NCBI RefSeq assembly: GCF_947495565.1
Contig: NZ_CANLZM010000015.1
Coordinates: forward strand, 58,532-122,531
Direction: 5' to 3'
Source: an uncultured Pontibacter sp.
GTDB taxonomy: Bacteria > Bacteroidota > Bacteroidia > Cytophagales > Hymenobacteraceae
Length of the DNA stretch: 64,000 bases
The notes under the pieces were generated by a model. That model worked only from the letters and a program-made list of their open reading frames with translations. It did no database searches and was not told the origin of the DNA. A program made the translations under genes and the position numbers. Positions 16,693 to 25,148 of this stretch are shown here, piece after piece; position 1 is the first letter of the stretch, and every line of letters begins with the position of its first letter.

Positions 16693-19600
16693 TTACTTCC
16701 TGATCATGATCTTGCTGGTGTATACTTTATCGCCGTGTTGCAGGCGCACAATGTATAAGCCATTGGAGTGCTTGCTCAGGTCGAATACACCCTTGTATTG
16801 GCCATTTATCTGCTTTACTGAGGCTGAGTACAGCTGCTTGCCCAGCAAATCTACCACTGTCAAGGTTAAGTTTTCGGGTGTAGCGGTTTCTACAGTATAA
16901 CTGAACTTGCCATCGGCGCTTGGGTTCGGGAACACCATTAATTCCGGCCCCACATTACGCTCAGCGCTCTCCAACTCATACCTGTACGCCAAAGACATAT
17001 CCGAAACACAGCCTTCCTTAAAGGTAATAACGCTGTACTGGCCATTCAGTGTAGGCGTGAAGCGTTGGCCGATGGCGCCTTCCAAAGGTTGGCCGTCTAA
17101 GTACCACTGGTTGCCTTCTGGCTGGCTGGAAATCAGTTCTTTGCCTTGGCGTGTTACCTTTGGCTGGTCCAGGGGTGTACCATTTTTAAGCGTTACCGCC
17201 ACACGGGGGCTTGGGCAGCCAAGGGCGCGCACCTTCAGGTCGTAAAAGTAATAGTAGTAGCTCTCCCAGGAGCTGGTAGCAGTGTTTCCGCTGATAGTAA
17301 AGACATCTTTTATCCCAAACGGATACCCCTGCACACCGTTATTGTTTCGGTAAATAGTGGCTCCTTCCTGATAAGAGATCGCGATGTTATACGTACCAGC
17401 CTGCGGCAACTCCAGACCCAGGTAGTAAAGCTGCCCTTGGTCGTTAGTGTCGTCGGGCTGAGGGCCTTGGGCTGGAGTGCTGCGGGTGGCGGTAACCCTT
17501 AACTCGCGTGCCGATACAGGTGCGCCGTTGCTGTCGTACACCGTAAAAGTTATTTTGCCGCTATGCCCAATGTATAGCCGCGCCTGCTCTAGTATAAGCG
17601 GGGCCTGCGTTGTTACCTGCACATCCGGGCTAAACTGGTTATAGCCACCGCCTGGAAAATGGTTTTTATCTGCAGGGCCAATGGTGGCAGAAAAATCATC
17701 GAAAGCTGCGAAGAGCGAATTGCCTGCTGTGTTTGCCTGCACCTGTACCTGGTTGCCCGCCGCTATTGGAGTGGTGCTGGTAGAGGAGGTATACCAATAA
17801 GGCGTGCCCCCGCCTTCTGCCGAGAAGGTATAAGTAGGGTTTGTGCCGCAACGGAAAGCCGAGGCATTGGCAGGTATAGCCGCATCGCCGGACACTGTAA
17901 AAGTATACCCGCGCTGGTTGTTGCTAATTACCGCATCCGAAGCTAAGGCTGATTGCGCAAGCAGCTCGTAAGTAGCGCCTGCCTCCGTGGCAAAGGAGCC
18001 GTTTAGCAGCAGTTCAGCTTGTTCAAAAGCCGCCATTTTTTTATCGAAAGTACCTGTAAGCGTTGTCAACTCCTGCCCATTCTTCAGTACTTTTATACTT
18101 ATAGGGATGTTCTGTTGCTCCGCTGTGCCGTTGTTGCTTATGGTTACCACTACGCCTTGCGCAGCATTGGCACACAGCGAGGTTGCCCCGACTGGCTGCA
18201 CGGCAGCTATACTTACGTCGTTTTGGGGTTTTATGAATTGGATCAGGTAATCCTGCGTTTCGCCATGGGTATAGCTGCTGCAGGCGTTTACTGTGGCGGC
18301 ATCAGTGGTTTCCTGCACTACCACGCGCATACGTACCTTGTCGCCGGTTACCAGAATGCCGGGAGCCTTGATAGAAGCTGTATAAGTACCATCGCCGCTG
18401 ATAACCCCGGATGTGGCAACTACTTCGGAAGGGTCCGCAAAACTGCCGTTGCCGTTCCAGTCGATGTACACCTTAGCAACCTTGCTGGCCGACGTGCCGC
18501 AGCTGCCAAGCTCTAGCTTAAGCTGTTTTGTCTGGCTCGGCTCCATGCTGAACACGGTAGAAGTAAGGTCGCGGTAGGTGGTGCAGTCGTCCTGCTGGCT
18601 TACACTCTGAAATCCGAAGGTAAGCTTTTTGATACGGGCCCCTTGGTTAGAGGCGGGCGCACTGGCGCAGGCTGCTGTGCCTCCTGCGCCGCTCACCAGC
18701 AGCGCGTAATCCTGGGTGCCTGCGGTTAGGTTGCCTTTATGCCTAATAGTTATCGTATACGTTTGGCCCGGAACAGCGTCTGGCACCAGTATCTGCTCCA
18801 CATTGTCTACTATATTGTCGCCGGTTGTGGCGGCAGCCTCGGGAGTGGCAGGGTTCAGCATCCAGGGGAGATAGTCTTTGCCATTGCCCGCTACGCGAAT
18901 ATCCAGGTCGTTTACCAGTTTCGGGGCGCGGTTGTTCAGCGCTTTGGTGCCTATGGCTGTTACAGTGGCCTTTGGGTCAGTCCAAGAAATCGTGATCTTA
19001 AGCGGGCCGTTGCCTGAGGCAGTTACCTGCAGTGTCTGCGTCTCGTTTTGTTTCAGCGTTTTCTCCTGCAGCAGGTGCGTACCGCCGGTATTGCTGATAA
19101 CGTTGGCTGCCTGCTCAGCATTTAAGAGTCCCCAGCCAAAGCTGTAGTCGGGGCCTTCGGAAGTGCCTGCTTCGTCGGCGGTATGTATAGCTAAGCCTTT
19201 TAAAGTAGCCGCCCGCATAAATTTGCCAAAGTTGATCTTGGAGTAATGCTCCTGCAGCAACAGCAAAGTACCTGCTACGTTGGGCGCCGCCATAGAAGTG
19301 CCGCTCTGCACCTGATAGCTACGGTCGTTGCTAGAGTAGGTGGAGAGTACGCTGACGCCGTTGCCCACAATGTCCGGCTTTATACGCCCGTCATCTGTGG
19401 GTCCCCAAGAGCTGAAAGCAGCCATTTTTACATCCTGTGGCTGGTTGTACCCATCCGTAATAGAGGAAACAGCGCCTACAGTAAGTATGTTTTTGGCAGT
19501 ACCTGTAGTAGAAATTACATCGTAACCATTGTTGCTGCTTATATTGTTCGGGCGCGACGGCACCAGCTCAAACGTACCGTTGCTGTTGCGCTGGAAGTAT

Positions 19601-20460
19601 GGCTTGCCTACCTCAGGGCCTCTTTCGCTGCGGTTGTTGCCCGAAGATTTTACGATGAGGTAGTACGGTGCGTTAAAAGCAATTTCATCCCAAGTGGCGG
19701 CTTCGCTGTTGTAGTACCCAAAGGTATAATCTTCTTCGCGGCTCACGCTGGTATTGCCCCACCACTCCCAGTACGGGTCTTCGTCGGTGCCTTCGCGGTC
19801 TGAGTTAAAGCGCCAGCCAGCCAGGTTGCCATACGAGTGATTAGAGATCAGCAGGTCTTTGGCAGCCTCGGCCATCTCGGCATTATCCCCGTTAAAATCA
19901 TAGGCCAGTAAAGATTTATAGCCAAAGGCCATTCCTTTTGCCAGTTGGTTTACACCGGTGGCTATCATGGTGCCGGCTACGTGCGTGGCGTGTTCGCTAA
20001 CTTTAGTTGGATTATCTTTCTGGATGATACGTCCCGTTAACTCCTGATGTGAGGCAAGTACACGGCCACCATCCCAGACGGCAAGCTTGTTCGTTAGGTT
20101 GCTGCTGCTGCCGCTCAAGTTCAGGCCCAAAGCGCCCCCTGACCACAATTGGTTGGTGCGGGTGGTGGCAGCTGCGCTTGAGTTGTTGTAAGTGATGTAG
20201 TAAACAGGCATTCCGGTCGCGTCCAGTCCCTGCAGCGAAATAAATGTACCGTCTTTATACTCTTTCTCTATTACCCAGCCATACTTCGCAGCCAGCGCCA
20301 ATGCCTTGGCACGGTTTGCCTGGTGATCCTTTTTGGCATCGATGGCGATGCGCTGTAGTGCCTGTGTGTTGGCACGGTCCGGGGTAAGGCCACGTTGCGC
20401 AAGTGCTGTAGAGCCTGTAGCCAGACCTAGCGCAATAAGCCAAAGGCTCAGTCTTTTCAT
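16693..20460 (-). CDS. T9SS-exported subtilisin-like (S8) serine protease
   Basis: A 1255-aa secreted protease. The signal peptide ends STALAQ (residue 22). The S8 domain (about 110-455) has the Asp in AVWDGGRV, His in ATHVAGTM and Ser in SGTSMAAPNVAG, so the triad is intact; the segment between them is long, as in Bacteroidota S8 enzymes. A beta-sandwich pre-peptidase-like region follows, then a GEVED domain (about 660-755, VYIDWNGNGSFADPSEVV), Ig-like repeats, and a type-A T9SS sorting domain at the C-terminus (VFPNPSADGKFSYTV ... LYIVRLQHGDKVYTSKIMIRK). It should cross the outer membrane through T9SS and act at the surface or outside the cell. Monocistronic and convergent with the DUF5916 gene. 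Confidence 0.95.
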   Translation of the reverse strand: MKRLSLWLIALGLATGSTALAQRGLTPDRANTQALQRIAIDAKKDHQANRAKALALAAKYGWVIEKEYKDGTFISLQGLDATGMPVYYITYNNSSAAATTRTNQLWSGGALGLNLSGSSSNLTNKLAVWDGGRVLASHQELTGRIIQKDNPTKVSEHATHVAGTMIATGVNQLAKGMAFGYKSLLAYDFNGDNAEMAEAAKDLLISNHSYGNLAGWRFNSDREGTDEDPYWEWWGNTSVSREEDYTFGYYNSEAATWDEIAFNAPYYLIVKSSGNNRSERGPEVGKPYFQRNSNGTFELVPSRPNNISSNNGYDVISTTGTAKNILTVGAVSSITDGYNQPQDVKMAAFSSWGPTDDGRIKPDIVGNGVSVLSTYSSNDRSYQVQSGTSMAAPNVAGTLLLLQEHYSKINFGKFMRAATLKGLAIHTADEAGTSEGPDYSFGWGLLNAEQAANVISNTGGTHLLQEKTLKQNETQTLQVTASGNGPLKITISWTDPKATVTAIGTKALNNRAPKLVNDLDIRVAGNGKDYLPWMLNPATPEAAATTGDNIVDNVEQILVPDAVPGQTYTITIRHKGNLTAGTQDYALLVSGAGGTAACASAPASNQGARIKKLTFGFQSVSQQDDCTTYRDLTSTVFSMEPSQTKQLKLELGSCGTSASKVAKVYIDWNGNGSFADPSEVVATSGVISGDGTYTASIKAPGILVTGDKVRMRVVVQETTDAATVNACSSYTHGETQDYLIQFIKPQNDVSIAAVQPVGATSLCANAAQGVVVTISNNGTAEQQNIPISIKVLKNGQELTTLTGTFDKKMAAFEQAELLLNGSFATEAGATYELLAQSALASDAVISNNQRGYTFTVSGDAAIPANASAFRCGTNPTYTFSAEGGGTPYWYTSSTSTTPIAAGNQVQVQANTAGNSLFAAFDDFSATIGPADKNHFPGGGYNQFSPDVQVTTQAPLILEQARLYIGHSGKITFTVYDSNGAPVSARELRVTATRSTPAQGPQPDDTNDQGQLYYLGLELPQAGTYNIAISYQEGATIYRNNNGVQGYPFGIKDVFTISGNTATSSWESYYYYFYDLKVRALGCPSPRVAVTLKNGTPLDQPKVTRQGKELISSQPEGNQWYLDGQPLEGAIGQRFTPTLNGQYSVITFKEGCVSDMSLAYRYELESAERNVGPELMVFPNPSADGKFSYTVETATPENLTLTVVDLLGKQLYSASVKQINGQYKGVFDLSKHSNGLYIVRLQHGDKVYTSKIMIRK

Positions 20461-20884
20461 ATAAAAACGGGAGGGTAAAAGTGTTCCATTCTAAAGATAC
20501 TGTAAAATCATTATAAAGGCAAAGAGGTTCCTGATGATTAAATATTTAGGTTGAGGCTATCGTGTTGGGGAAGTTTTATACTAGTGCAGCTGCTGTTGCT
20601 GTAATGCGAGGCAGTTTATACTTGCTGTTCACCTTCCGAATTATACTTATATTAAATAGCTGCTGCGTATGTAAGTATGCTTTTGCAAGGGACTAAAGTA
20701 TAAATCAGCAAACCTGCCGCGAGGTTTCAACTTGTGGCTTTCCATGTCAGCAAGCTTTCAGCTTGCGCTAACCAGCAGCATTTATACTTCCATAAACCGA
20801 AAGTTCGCCCCCAAAAGCTATAAAATGGAATTTTGAGGCAGAAGCTGCCGAGGCTGCAAAAGCTACTACAGGTGCTAAAACAAA
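20461..20884. other. Intergenic region rich in AAGTATA copies
   Basis: About 425 bp with no credible gene. It holds four copies of AAGTATA/TATACTT (about 20616, 20642, 20697 and 20781), a small hairpin AAACCT-GCCGCG-AGGTTT near 20709, and the palindrome GCAAGCTTTCAGCTTGC near 20750, which resembles other short palindromes in this window. The protease promoter should lie at the 20461 side. Confidence 0.5.
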
Positions 20885-20916
20885 GAAAGCGCCCCGGCCA
20901 TAACCGGGGCGCTTTC
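20885..20916 (-). terminator. Terminator of hemB
   Basis: A perfect 13-bp inverted repeat (GAAAGCGCCCCGG / CCGGGGCGCTTTC) with a 6-base loop, followed on the minus strand by a T-rich stretch (TTTGTTTT). Confidence 0.9.
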
Positions 20917-20941
20917 ATAAAGTATAGTTATCTCTACAGAA

Positions 20942-21913
20942 TTATTGCTGCTGATATTGCGCGAACTCCTTGGCAAAGTAAGACAAGATGATGTCGGCGC
21001 CGGCGCGTTTTATGCTTAGCAAACTCTCTAGCATGGCTTTCTCACCGTCTATCCAGCCTTTTTCGGCTGCGGCTTTCACCATAGCGTACTCACCGCTCAC
21101 GTTGTAGGCGGCAATAGGCAGGTGTGAGCTCTCGCGCAATGATTTAATGATATCTAGGTAAGCCAGGGCTGGTTTTACCATCAGGTAGTCTGCGCCTTCG
21201 GCCGTATCCAGTTCGGCTTCCAGTAATGCTTCGCGGCTGTTGGCCGGGTTCATCTGGTAGGTTTTCTTGTCGCCCATTTTAGGGGCGGAGCTCAAAGCAT
21301 CGCGGAACGGGCCGTAGAAGGCACTGGCATACTTTGCTGTGTAGCTCATGATGCCTACTTTTTGATAACCGTTCTCGTCCAGCACGTGGCGGAGGTGCGC
21401 CACACGGCCATCCATCATATCTGAAGGGGCCACTACATCGGCACCGGCCTGCGCTTGTGCCAGAGCCATTTTGCCCAGTACCTCCAGCGTCTCGTCGTTC
21501 AGGATTTCCCCGTTCTGCACAATGCCGTCATGGCCGTCAGAGCTGTATGGGTCCATTGCGATATCGGTAAACAGCACCACTTCCGGGAAATTCTTCTTTA
21601 TTTCACGGATGGCTTTAGCGTAGAGGCCGTCAGGGTTGTGGCTTTCGGTAGCATACTTGTCTTTAAGCTGATCCGGTATGCTTGGGAACGGCGCAAAAGC
21701 TTTAATGCCTAGAGCAACGCAGGATGCTATTTCCTCTTGCAGCGTATCAATGGAAAAACGGTTGATGCCAGGCATGGAGGCTACTTCTACCCGCTGGTTC
21801 TGCCCCTCTATAACAAATAAAGGAAGTATAAAATCGTTAACCCCCAGTGTTGTTTCCTCCACCAGGTTGCGTATAGCTTCCATTTGGCGGTTGCGTCTTG
21901 GTCTTCTGATCAT
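20942..21913 (-). CDS. hemB: Delta-aminolevulinic acid dehydratase (porphobilinogen synthase)
   Basis: Condenses two 5-aminolevulinate molecules to porphobilinogen in heme synthesis; cytoplasmic. From the ATG at 21913 the protein has 323 aa (MIRRPRRNRQ), the family's usual length. The track start at 21958 overlaps a TAnnTTTG promoter element and is rejected. Visible motifs are FPLFVIEG-like ILPLFVIEG, DIAMDPYSSDGHDG, VAPSDMMDGRV, the Schiff-base Lys region SYTAKYASAFYGPFRDA and the second Lys in YLMVKPALAYLD. The allosteric-metal-type DP(Y)SSDGHDG loop lacks the cysteine cluster of zinc enzymes, suggesting a magnesium-dependent type. Single-gene transcript with its own terminator. Confidence 0.97.
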   Translation of the reverse strand: MIRRPRRNRQMEAIRNLVEETTLGVNDFILPLFVIEGQNQRVEVASMPGINRFSIDTLQEEIASCVALGIKAFAPFPSIPDQLKDKYATESHNPDGLYAKAIREIKKNFPEVVLFTDIAMDPYSSDGHDGIVQNGEILNDETLEVLGKMALAQAQAGADVVAPSDMMDGRVAHLRHVLDENGYQKVGIMSYTAKYASAFYGPFRDALSSAPKMGDKKTYQMNPANSREALLEAELDTAEGADYLMVKPALAYLDIIKSLRESSHLPIAAYNVSGEYAMVKAAAEKGWIDGEKAMLESLLSIKRAGADIILSYFAKEFAQYQQQ

Positions 21914-21955
21914 ATCTATCGTTTTTACAGAAAAACTGTCTGTTTTAAATCTTTG

Positions 21956-21963
21956 CAAAGTTA
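21956..21963 (-). promoter_or_regulatory. TAnnTTTG -7 element for hemB
   Basis: Minus strand TAACTTTG, about 42 bp upstream of the ATG at 21913. It shows that the longer ORF start inside this box is not used. A -33 TTG is not evident. Confidence 0.55.
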
Positions 21964-22150
21964 CGGCTTAAATGGTAGAAAAGCTGTGTGTTTGTAACAG
22001 TAGGGCAGGCGTATGTCGGGGAGAGGGTATAAAAGAAGAGTAGTGCAGCTGTCTTCCTGCCCCTTCGGGTCAGTCGGGTTAAAAACTCAGCAGCATAGAT
22101 AGGCACGAGTTACAAATTCGCGCCAGCAGACGCGGCAGACGGAAGTATAA

Positions 22151-22175
22151 AAAAAGGGACGCAGCCCGCTGCGTC
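22151..22175 (-). terminator. Terminator of the serine dehydratase gene
   Basis: On the minus strand GACGCAG-CGGG-CTGCGTC is followed by CCTTTTTTT, a compact intrinsic terminator 35 bp after the stop codon. Confidence 0.88.
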
Positions 22176-22209
22176 TCAGCAAAACAAAAGCTACCGAAAA
22201 TCAGCTAGA

Positions 22210-23121
22210 TCACTGGTTATCGTTATCCTCATCCGGTAAAATCTCCACATCCTGCACCAGCACAAAATTCTCGATCTCGCGGGCTCTCGGTGTATTGGCA
22301 AGGCCTCCTTCAGCGGTCTCTTTATACTTGCGTTCCATACTTTCGCCCACTTCGCCGAGGGCCGCCACGCACTGGTCTACCGGTATAACCGGATCAACGC
22401 CGGCAATGGCCAGCTGCGAGGAAGAAAAGGCGATAGCCGCGGCGCTTGCGTTGCGCACAATGCAAGGCACCTCCACCAGGCCCGCCACCGGGTCACAAAC
22501 CAGGCCCAGCATACATTGTATAGTAATGGCCACGGCATTAAACACCTGCTGCACATCGCCACCGAGGCAGTATACAATGGCACCTGCTGCCATAGCAGCA
22601 GCGCTACCCGTTTCGGCCTGGCAACCACCCACGGCACCGGCTAGCGAGGCGTTTTGCTCAATAATAAGAGCTATGCCAGCAGCTACCAATAGGCCCTCGT
22701 GTATTTTTCTGTCATCCAGGCCATGCAGTTCCTGCAAAGTGGTTAACGTGCCCGGCAGTATACCGGAGGCGCCCGCCGTTGGAGCTGCCACCACGCGGCC
22801 CATGCAGGAGTTAACCTCCTTGGCGCCCAACGCACGCGATACCAGCATCTGAAACTCCGGCGAGAGAACCGTAACCGGCGATTTGGCTACTTTCTTGGCG
22901 CTGTTGTTTACCATGCCCGAGCGTGATCTCATGTCTTCGGTGAGGCCGGTTTGCACGGCATCCTTCATCACATCAAAGGCCTTGGCAATGTTCTCCCAGA
23001 TATAAGCTTCGGAGCGGCCTTTCTGCTCAATCTCGTACTCCAGCACAGGCTGGTATAGCGGTTCGCCGGTTTCAGCGCAGTGCTTTTTCCAGCTCTTAAA
23101 ATCAGTGAATAGTAATGACAT
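22210..23121 (-). CDS. sdaAA: L-serine ammonia-lyase, iron-sulfur type, alpha chain
   Basis: Deaminates L-serine to pyruvate and ammonia with an oxygen-sensitive 4Fe-4S cluster. The 303-aa chain matches the catalytic alpha domain: SRSGMVNNSAKKV near 68, the cluster Cys in EVNSCMGRVVAAPTAG (about 105), GGCQAETGSAAAMAAGA (about 165), and the Cys pair in GLVCDPVAGLVEVPC (about 210-223). The beta (ACT-like) domain found in the single-chain enzyme is absent and no beta-chain gene lies next door, so the partner, if needed, is elsewhere. The C-terminal acidic tail (ILPDEDNDNQ) is normal variation. Transcribed alone. Confidence 0.93.
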   Translation of the reverse strand: MSLLFTDFKSWKKHCAETGEPLYQPVLEYEIEQKGRSEAYIWENIAKAFDVMKDAVQTGLTEDMRSRSGMVNNSAKKVAKSPVTVLSPEFQMLVSRALGAKEVNSCMGRVVAAPTAGASGILPGTLTTLQELHGLDDRKIHEGLLVAAGIALIIEQNASLAGAVGGCQAETGSAAAMAAGAIVYCLGGDVQQVFNAVAITIQCMLGLVCDPVAGLVEVPCIVRNASAAAIAFSSSQLAIAGVDPVIPVDQCVAALGEVGESMERKYKETAEGGLANTPRAREIENFVLVQDVEILPDEDNDNQ

Positions 23122-23315
23122 GTTTTAATTCCTTCTATAGTGTTTGTCGCGTTTGGTCGGGCAGTTGCAGTGTACCTGGCCTTGCTACAAGTATACGTAT
23201 TTCAAAGATAACATAACCAGTGGCAGGAAATGTTCTATACTTTAAAAGTATGCGTGGTTAACCTATAGCGGCTCAGGCCGTTTCCTGAAGAGTAAACTCA
23301 ATTTATACTTATACT

Positions 23316-23600
23316 ATGGAGAAAGACAAAAAGCGAGTAGCCATGCGCGTGCACGGCAAAGTACACGGCGTGTTTTTCAGGGCCAGCACAGAGGAAAAGG
23401 CACAGGGGCTCGGCCTTACGGGCTTTGTGCAGAACGAGCCCGACGGCACAGTATACTTAGAGGCCGAAGGAAGCGCTGCCGCCCTGGAGCAGCTGGAGCA
23501 ATGGGTGCATCAGGGTCCAACCCGTGCGCGGGTAGAAAAGGTAGAAGTAGAGGAAAAAGAAAGTATAGAAGGGTTTGAGAGGTTTGAGCAGCGGCGGTAG
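23316..23600 (+). CDS. acyP: Acylphosphatase
   Basis: A 94-aa enzyme that hydrolyses acyl phosphates such as carbamoyl or 1,3-bisphosphoglycerate. The phosphate-binding loop VHGKVHGVFFRAST carries the catalytic Arg (about residue 22) and GFVQNEPDGTVYLEAEG carries the catalytic Asn (about 40). Normal length, cytoplasmic, and apparently monocistronic. The downstream 160 bp has no clear terminator. Confidence 0.95.
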   Translation: MEKDKKRVAMRVHGKVHGVFFRASTEEKAQGLGLTGFVQNEPDGTVYLEAEGSAAALEQLEQWVHQGPTRARVEKVEVEEKESIEGFERFEQRR

Positions 23601-23767
23601 AGAATTAAGTTTAGCACAAGTGTACGCCTGCGTAATGTACCGGAACAAGCGCTGTTAAGTAAAATTGAGTGTAAGGCTGCGCAGCCCGCGTCTGTTCCGG
23701 TGCAGGTTTAAAAAGTATAGCCGCACTCACCTCCAACAAACTACCCCGGCCGAGGTAACTGGCCTGC

Positions 23768-24448
23768 TTACAGACTGTTGTAATAAGCTACCAATTTGGC
23801 TATGTCGCTGTCGTTGCGCAGGTTCAGTGCGTTTGATTTGATGTAGGTTTGCAGGTAATCGGCTTTCTCCGGCAGGGCAGACAGAAGCGAGCTTTTGGTT
23901 TTCTTCACTTTTACCAATTTGTTGCCATTGGCTACGTAATAATCTTCGCTCTCCTGCACTTCCCGGTCTATAGTAGCGGAGCTGTAGTTTTTGCGGTCAA
24001 ATATATTTTTGGAGGTGCGCTTCAGTAAAGCTGTCTTACCGTCAGTAAGCACCTCCAGAAAGGTGTCAGGAGAAACACTCTCGCCGCTGTAGCCTTTACG
24101 GAAGATCTTGCTTACTTTCTCGTTGTTTTGGATGTAGCTAATGCTGAACTCCTGTACCGGTTCTATCAGCTCTCTTACCTGGTTATCCTTGGTCTTAAAA
24201 ACGATCACATCCTTCACCTGGTCATACATCATGTTGATACCCTGATAGATGGTGCCGTTGCTCAGTGCAATACTGCCCTCCGCCCAATCGGGGTGCAGGT
24301 AAGGAGAGCCCTGCATAGAGATGGTGTTGTACTCATGCACAGCCTTGCCTTTCATATCAGAGGTTTGAGTATACTGTGCCGCAGCATCCATGTAAAATAG
24401 CCCGCTGGCCAGAAACGAAAGCACAAGTACTTTAACTGCTTTTCTCAT
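23768..24448 (-). CDS. Secreted protein of unknown function
   Basis: A 226-aa exported protein; start taken at 24448 because MRKAVKVLVLSFLASGLFY...AAAQ is a proper signal peptide, while the track start at 24487 adds 13 residues before it. The mature part is predicted mixed alpha/beta with PYLHPDWAEGSIALSNG near 50-65 and QVKDVIVFKTKDNQVRELI near 80-95, resembling a family of Bacteroidota periplasmic proteins annotated only as hypothetical. The C-terminal third is Lys/Ser-rich and helical (ALPEKADYLQTYIKSN). No T9SS sorting domain or lipobox is present, so it is probably periplasmic. No function can be assigned. Confidence 0.8.
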   Translation of the reverse strand: MRKAVKVLVLSFLASGLFYMDAAAQYTQTSDMKGKAVHEYNTISMQGSPYLHPDWAEGSIALSNGTIYQGINMMYDQVKDVIVFKTKDNQVRELIEPVQEFSISYIQNNEKVSKIFRKGYSGESVSPDTFLEVLTDGKTALLKRTSKNIFDRKNYSSATIDREVQESEDYYVANGNKLVKVKKTKSSLLSALPEKADYLQTYIKSNALNLRNDSDIAKLVAYYNSL

Positions 24449-24553
24449 ATGGTGTATTCGGTATAGCTTTAGGTGCTGAAGATGCAAAAAAATCTTAATA
24501 TAAACTATGGCGTATCTTTATTTTCGTCAAGTATTTAGACGTATAACCTGCTG

Positions 24554-24561
24554 TATGTTTG
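24554..24561 (+). promoter_or_regulatory. TAnnTTTG -7 element for the DinB-like gene
   Basis: TATGTTTG, about 27 bp before the ATG at 24589. A weak TTTAG in place of the -33 TTG lies 15-16 bp upstream. Confidence 0.55.
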
Positions 24562-24588
24562 TGCCATACAACTTAAAACTATGATACT

Positions 24589-25143
24589 ATGAAAACACTG
24601 GAAGAGCTATCTAGAATAACAAAGGGCCTTTGCGAAACCGTAGCCCACGAATTTGCCTCCATCAGCCTGGTTGACCTTAACTACAAGCCCGCCTCCGGTA
24701 GCTGGAGTATGCTGGAGTGCCTGGAGCACCTGAACCGCTACAGCCGCTATTATAACCCTGCTTTGGCCAAGGCCATAGCCCAAAACTGCGACGGGAACTA
24801 TATGCCTAACATAACTTACAGCTGGCTGGGCAGAAAATCGTTGGAGATGGTGCAGCCGCAGAATATGAAGAAGCACAAGACTGTGAAACACATGAACCCC
24901 AATAACAGCCAGCTAACCCGCGCCACTATAGAGGAGTTTCTGCAGCACCAGCAGGAGTTACGGTACATGCTGGAAGACTCTAAAAGCGCAAATCTGAGCC
25001 GAAAGGCTGTGCCGGTAGAGTTTTTTAAGCTGCTGAAACTGCGTATAGGGGAGACGTTGGAGTTTGTGGTGGTGCATGAGGAGCGGCACGTGCAGCAGGC
25101 GTTACGGGTAAAACAGCAACTGGCGCAGCTTGCGGCTGCATAA
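24589..25143 (+). CDS. DinB-family metal-dependent protein
   Basis: A 184-aa four-helix bundle of the DinB/YfiT superfamily. SGSWSMLECLEHLNRYSRYY near 36-55 carries the first His ligand, and VVHEERHVQQALRV near 158-172 carries the last two, so the three-His metal site appears intact. In organisms with bacillithiol, related proteins act as thiol transferases, and a bacillithiol-type gene (ytxJ-like) is present elsewhere in this window. That role is inference; many DinB proteins have no known substrate. It has its own promoter and converges on the thioredoxin/NHL gene with only 5 bp between the stop codons. Confidence 0.88.
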   Translation: MKTLEELSRITKGLCETVAHEFASISLVDLNYKPASGSWSMLECLEHLNRYSRYYNPALAKAIAQNCDGNYMPNITYSWLGRKSLEMVQPQNMKKHKTVKHMNPNNSQLTRATIEEFLQHQQELRYMLEDSKSANLSRKAVPVEFFKLLKLRIGETLEFVVVHEERHVQQALRVKQQLAQLAAA

Positions 25144-25148
25144 GCTTT

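Noticed and set aside
24589-25143. DinB-like protein as the DNA-damage polymerase DinB
   Set aside because: It is the DinB/YfiT helical-bundle family, unrelated to DNA polymerase IV; no polymerase motifs present.
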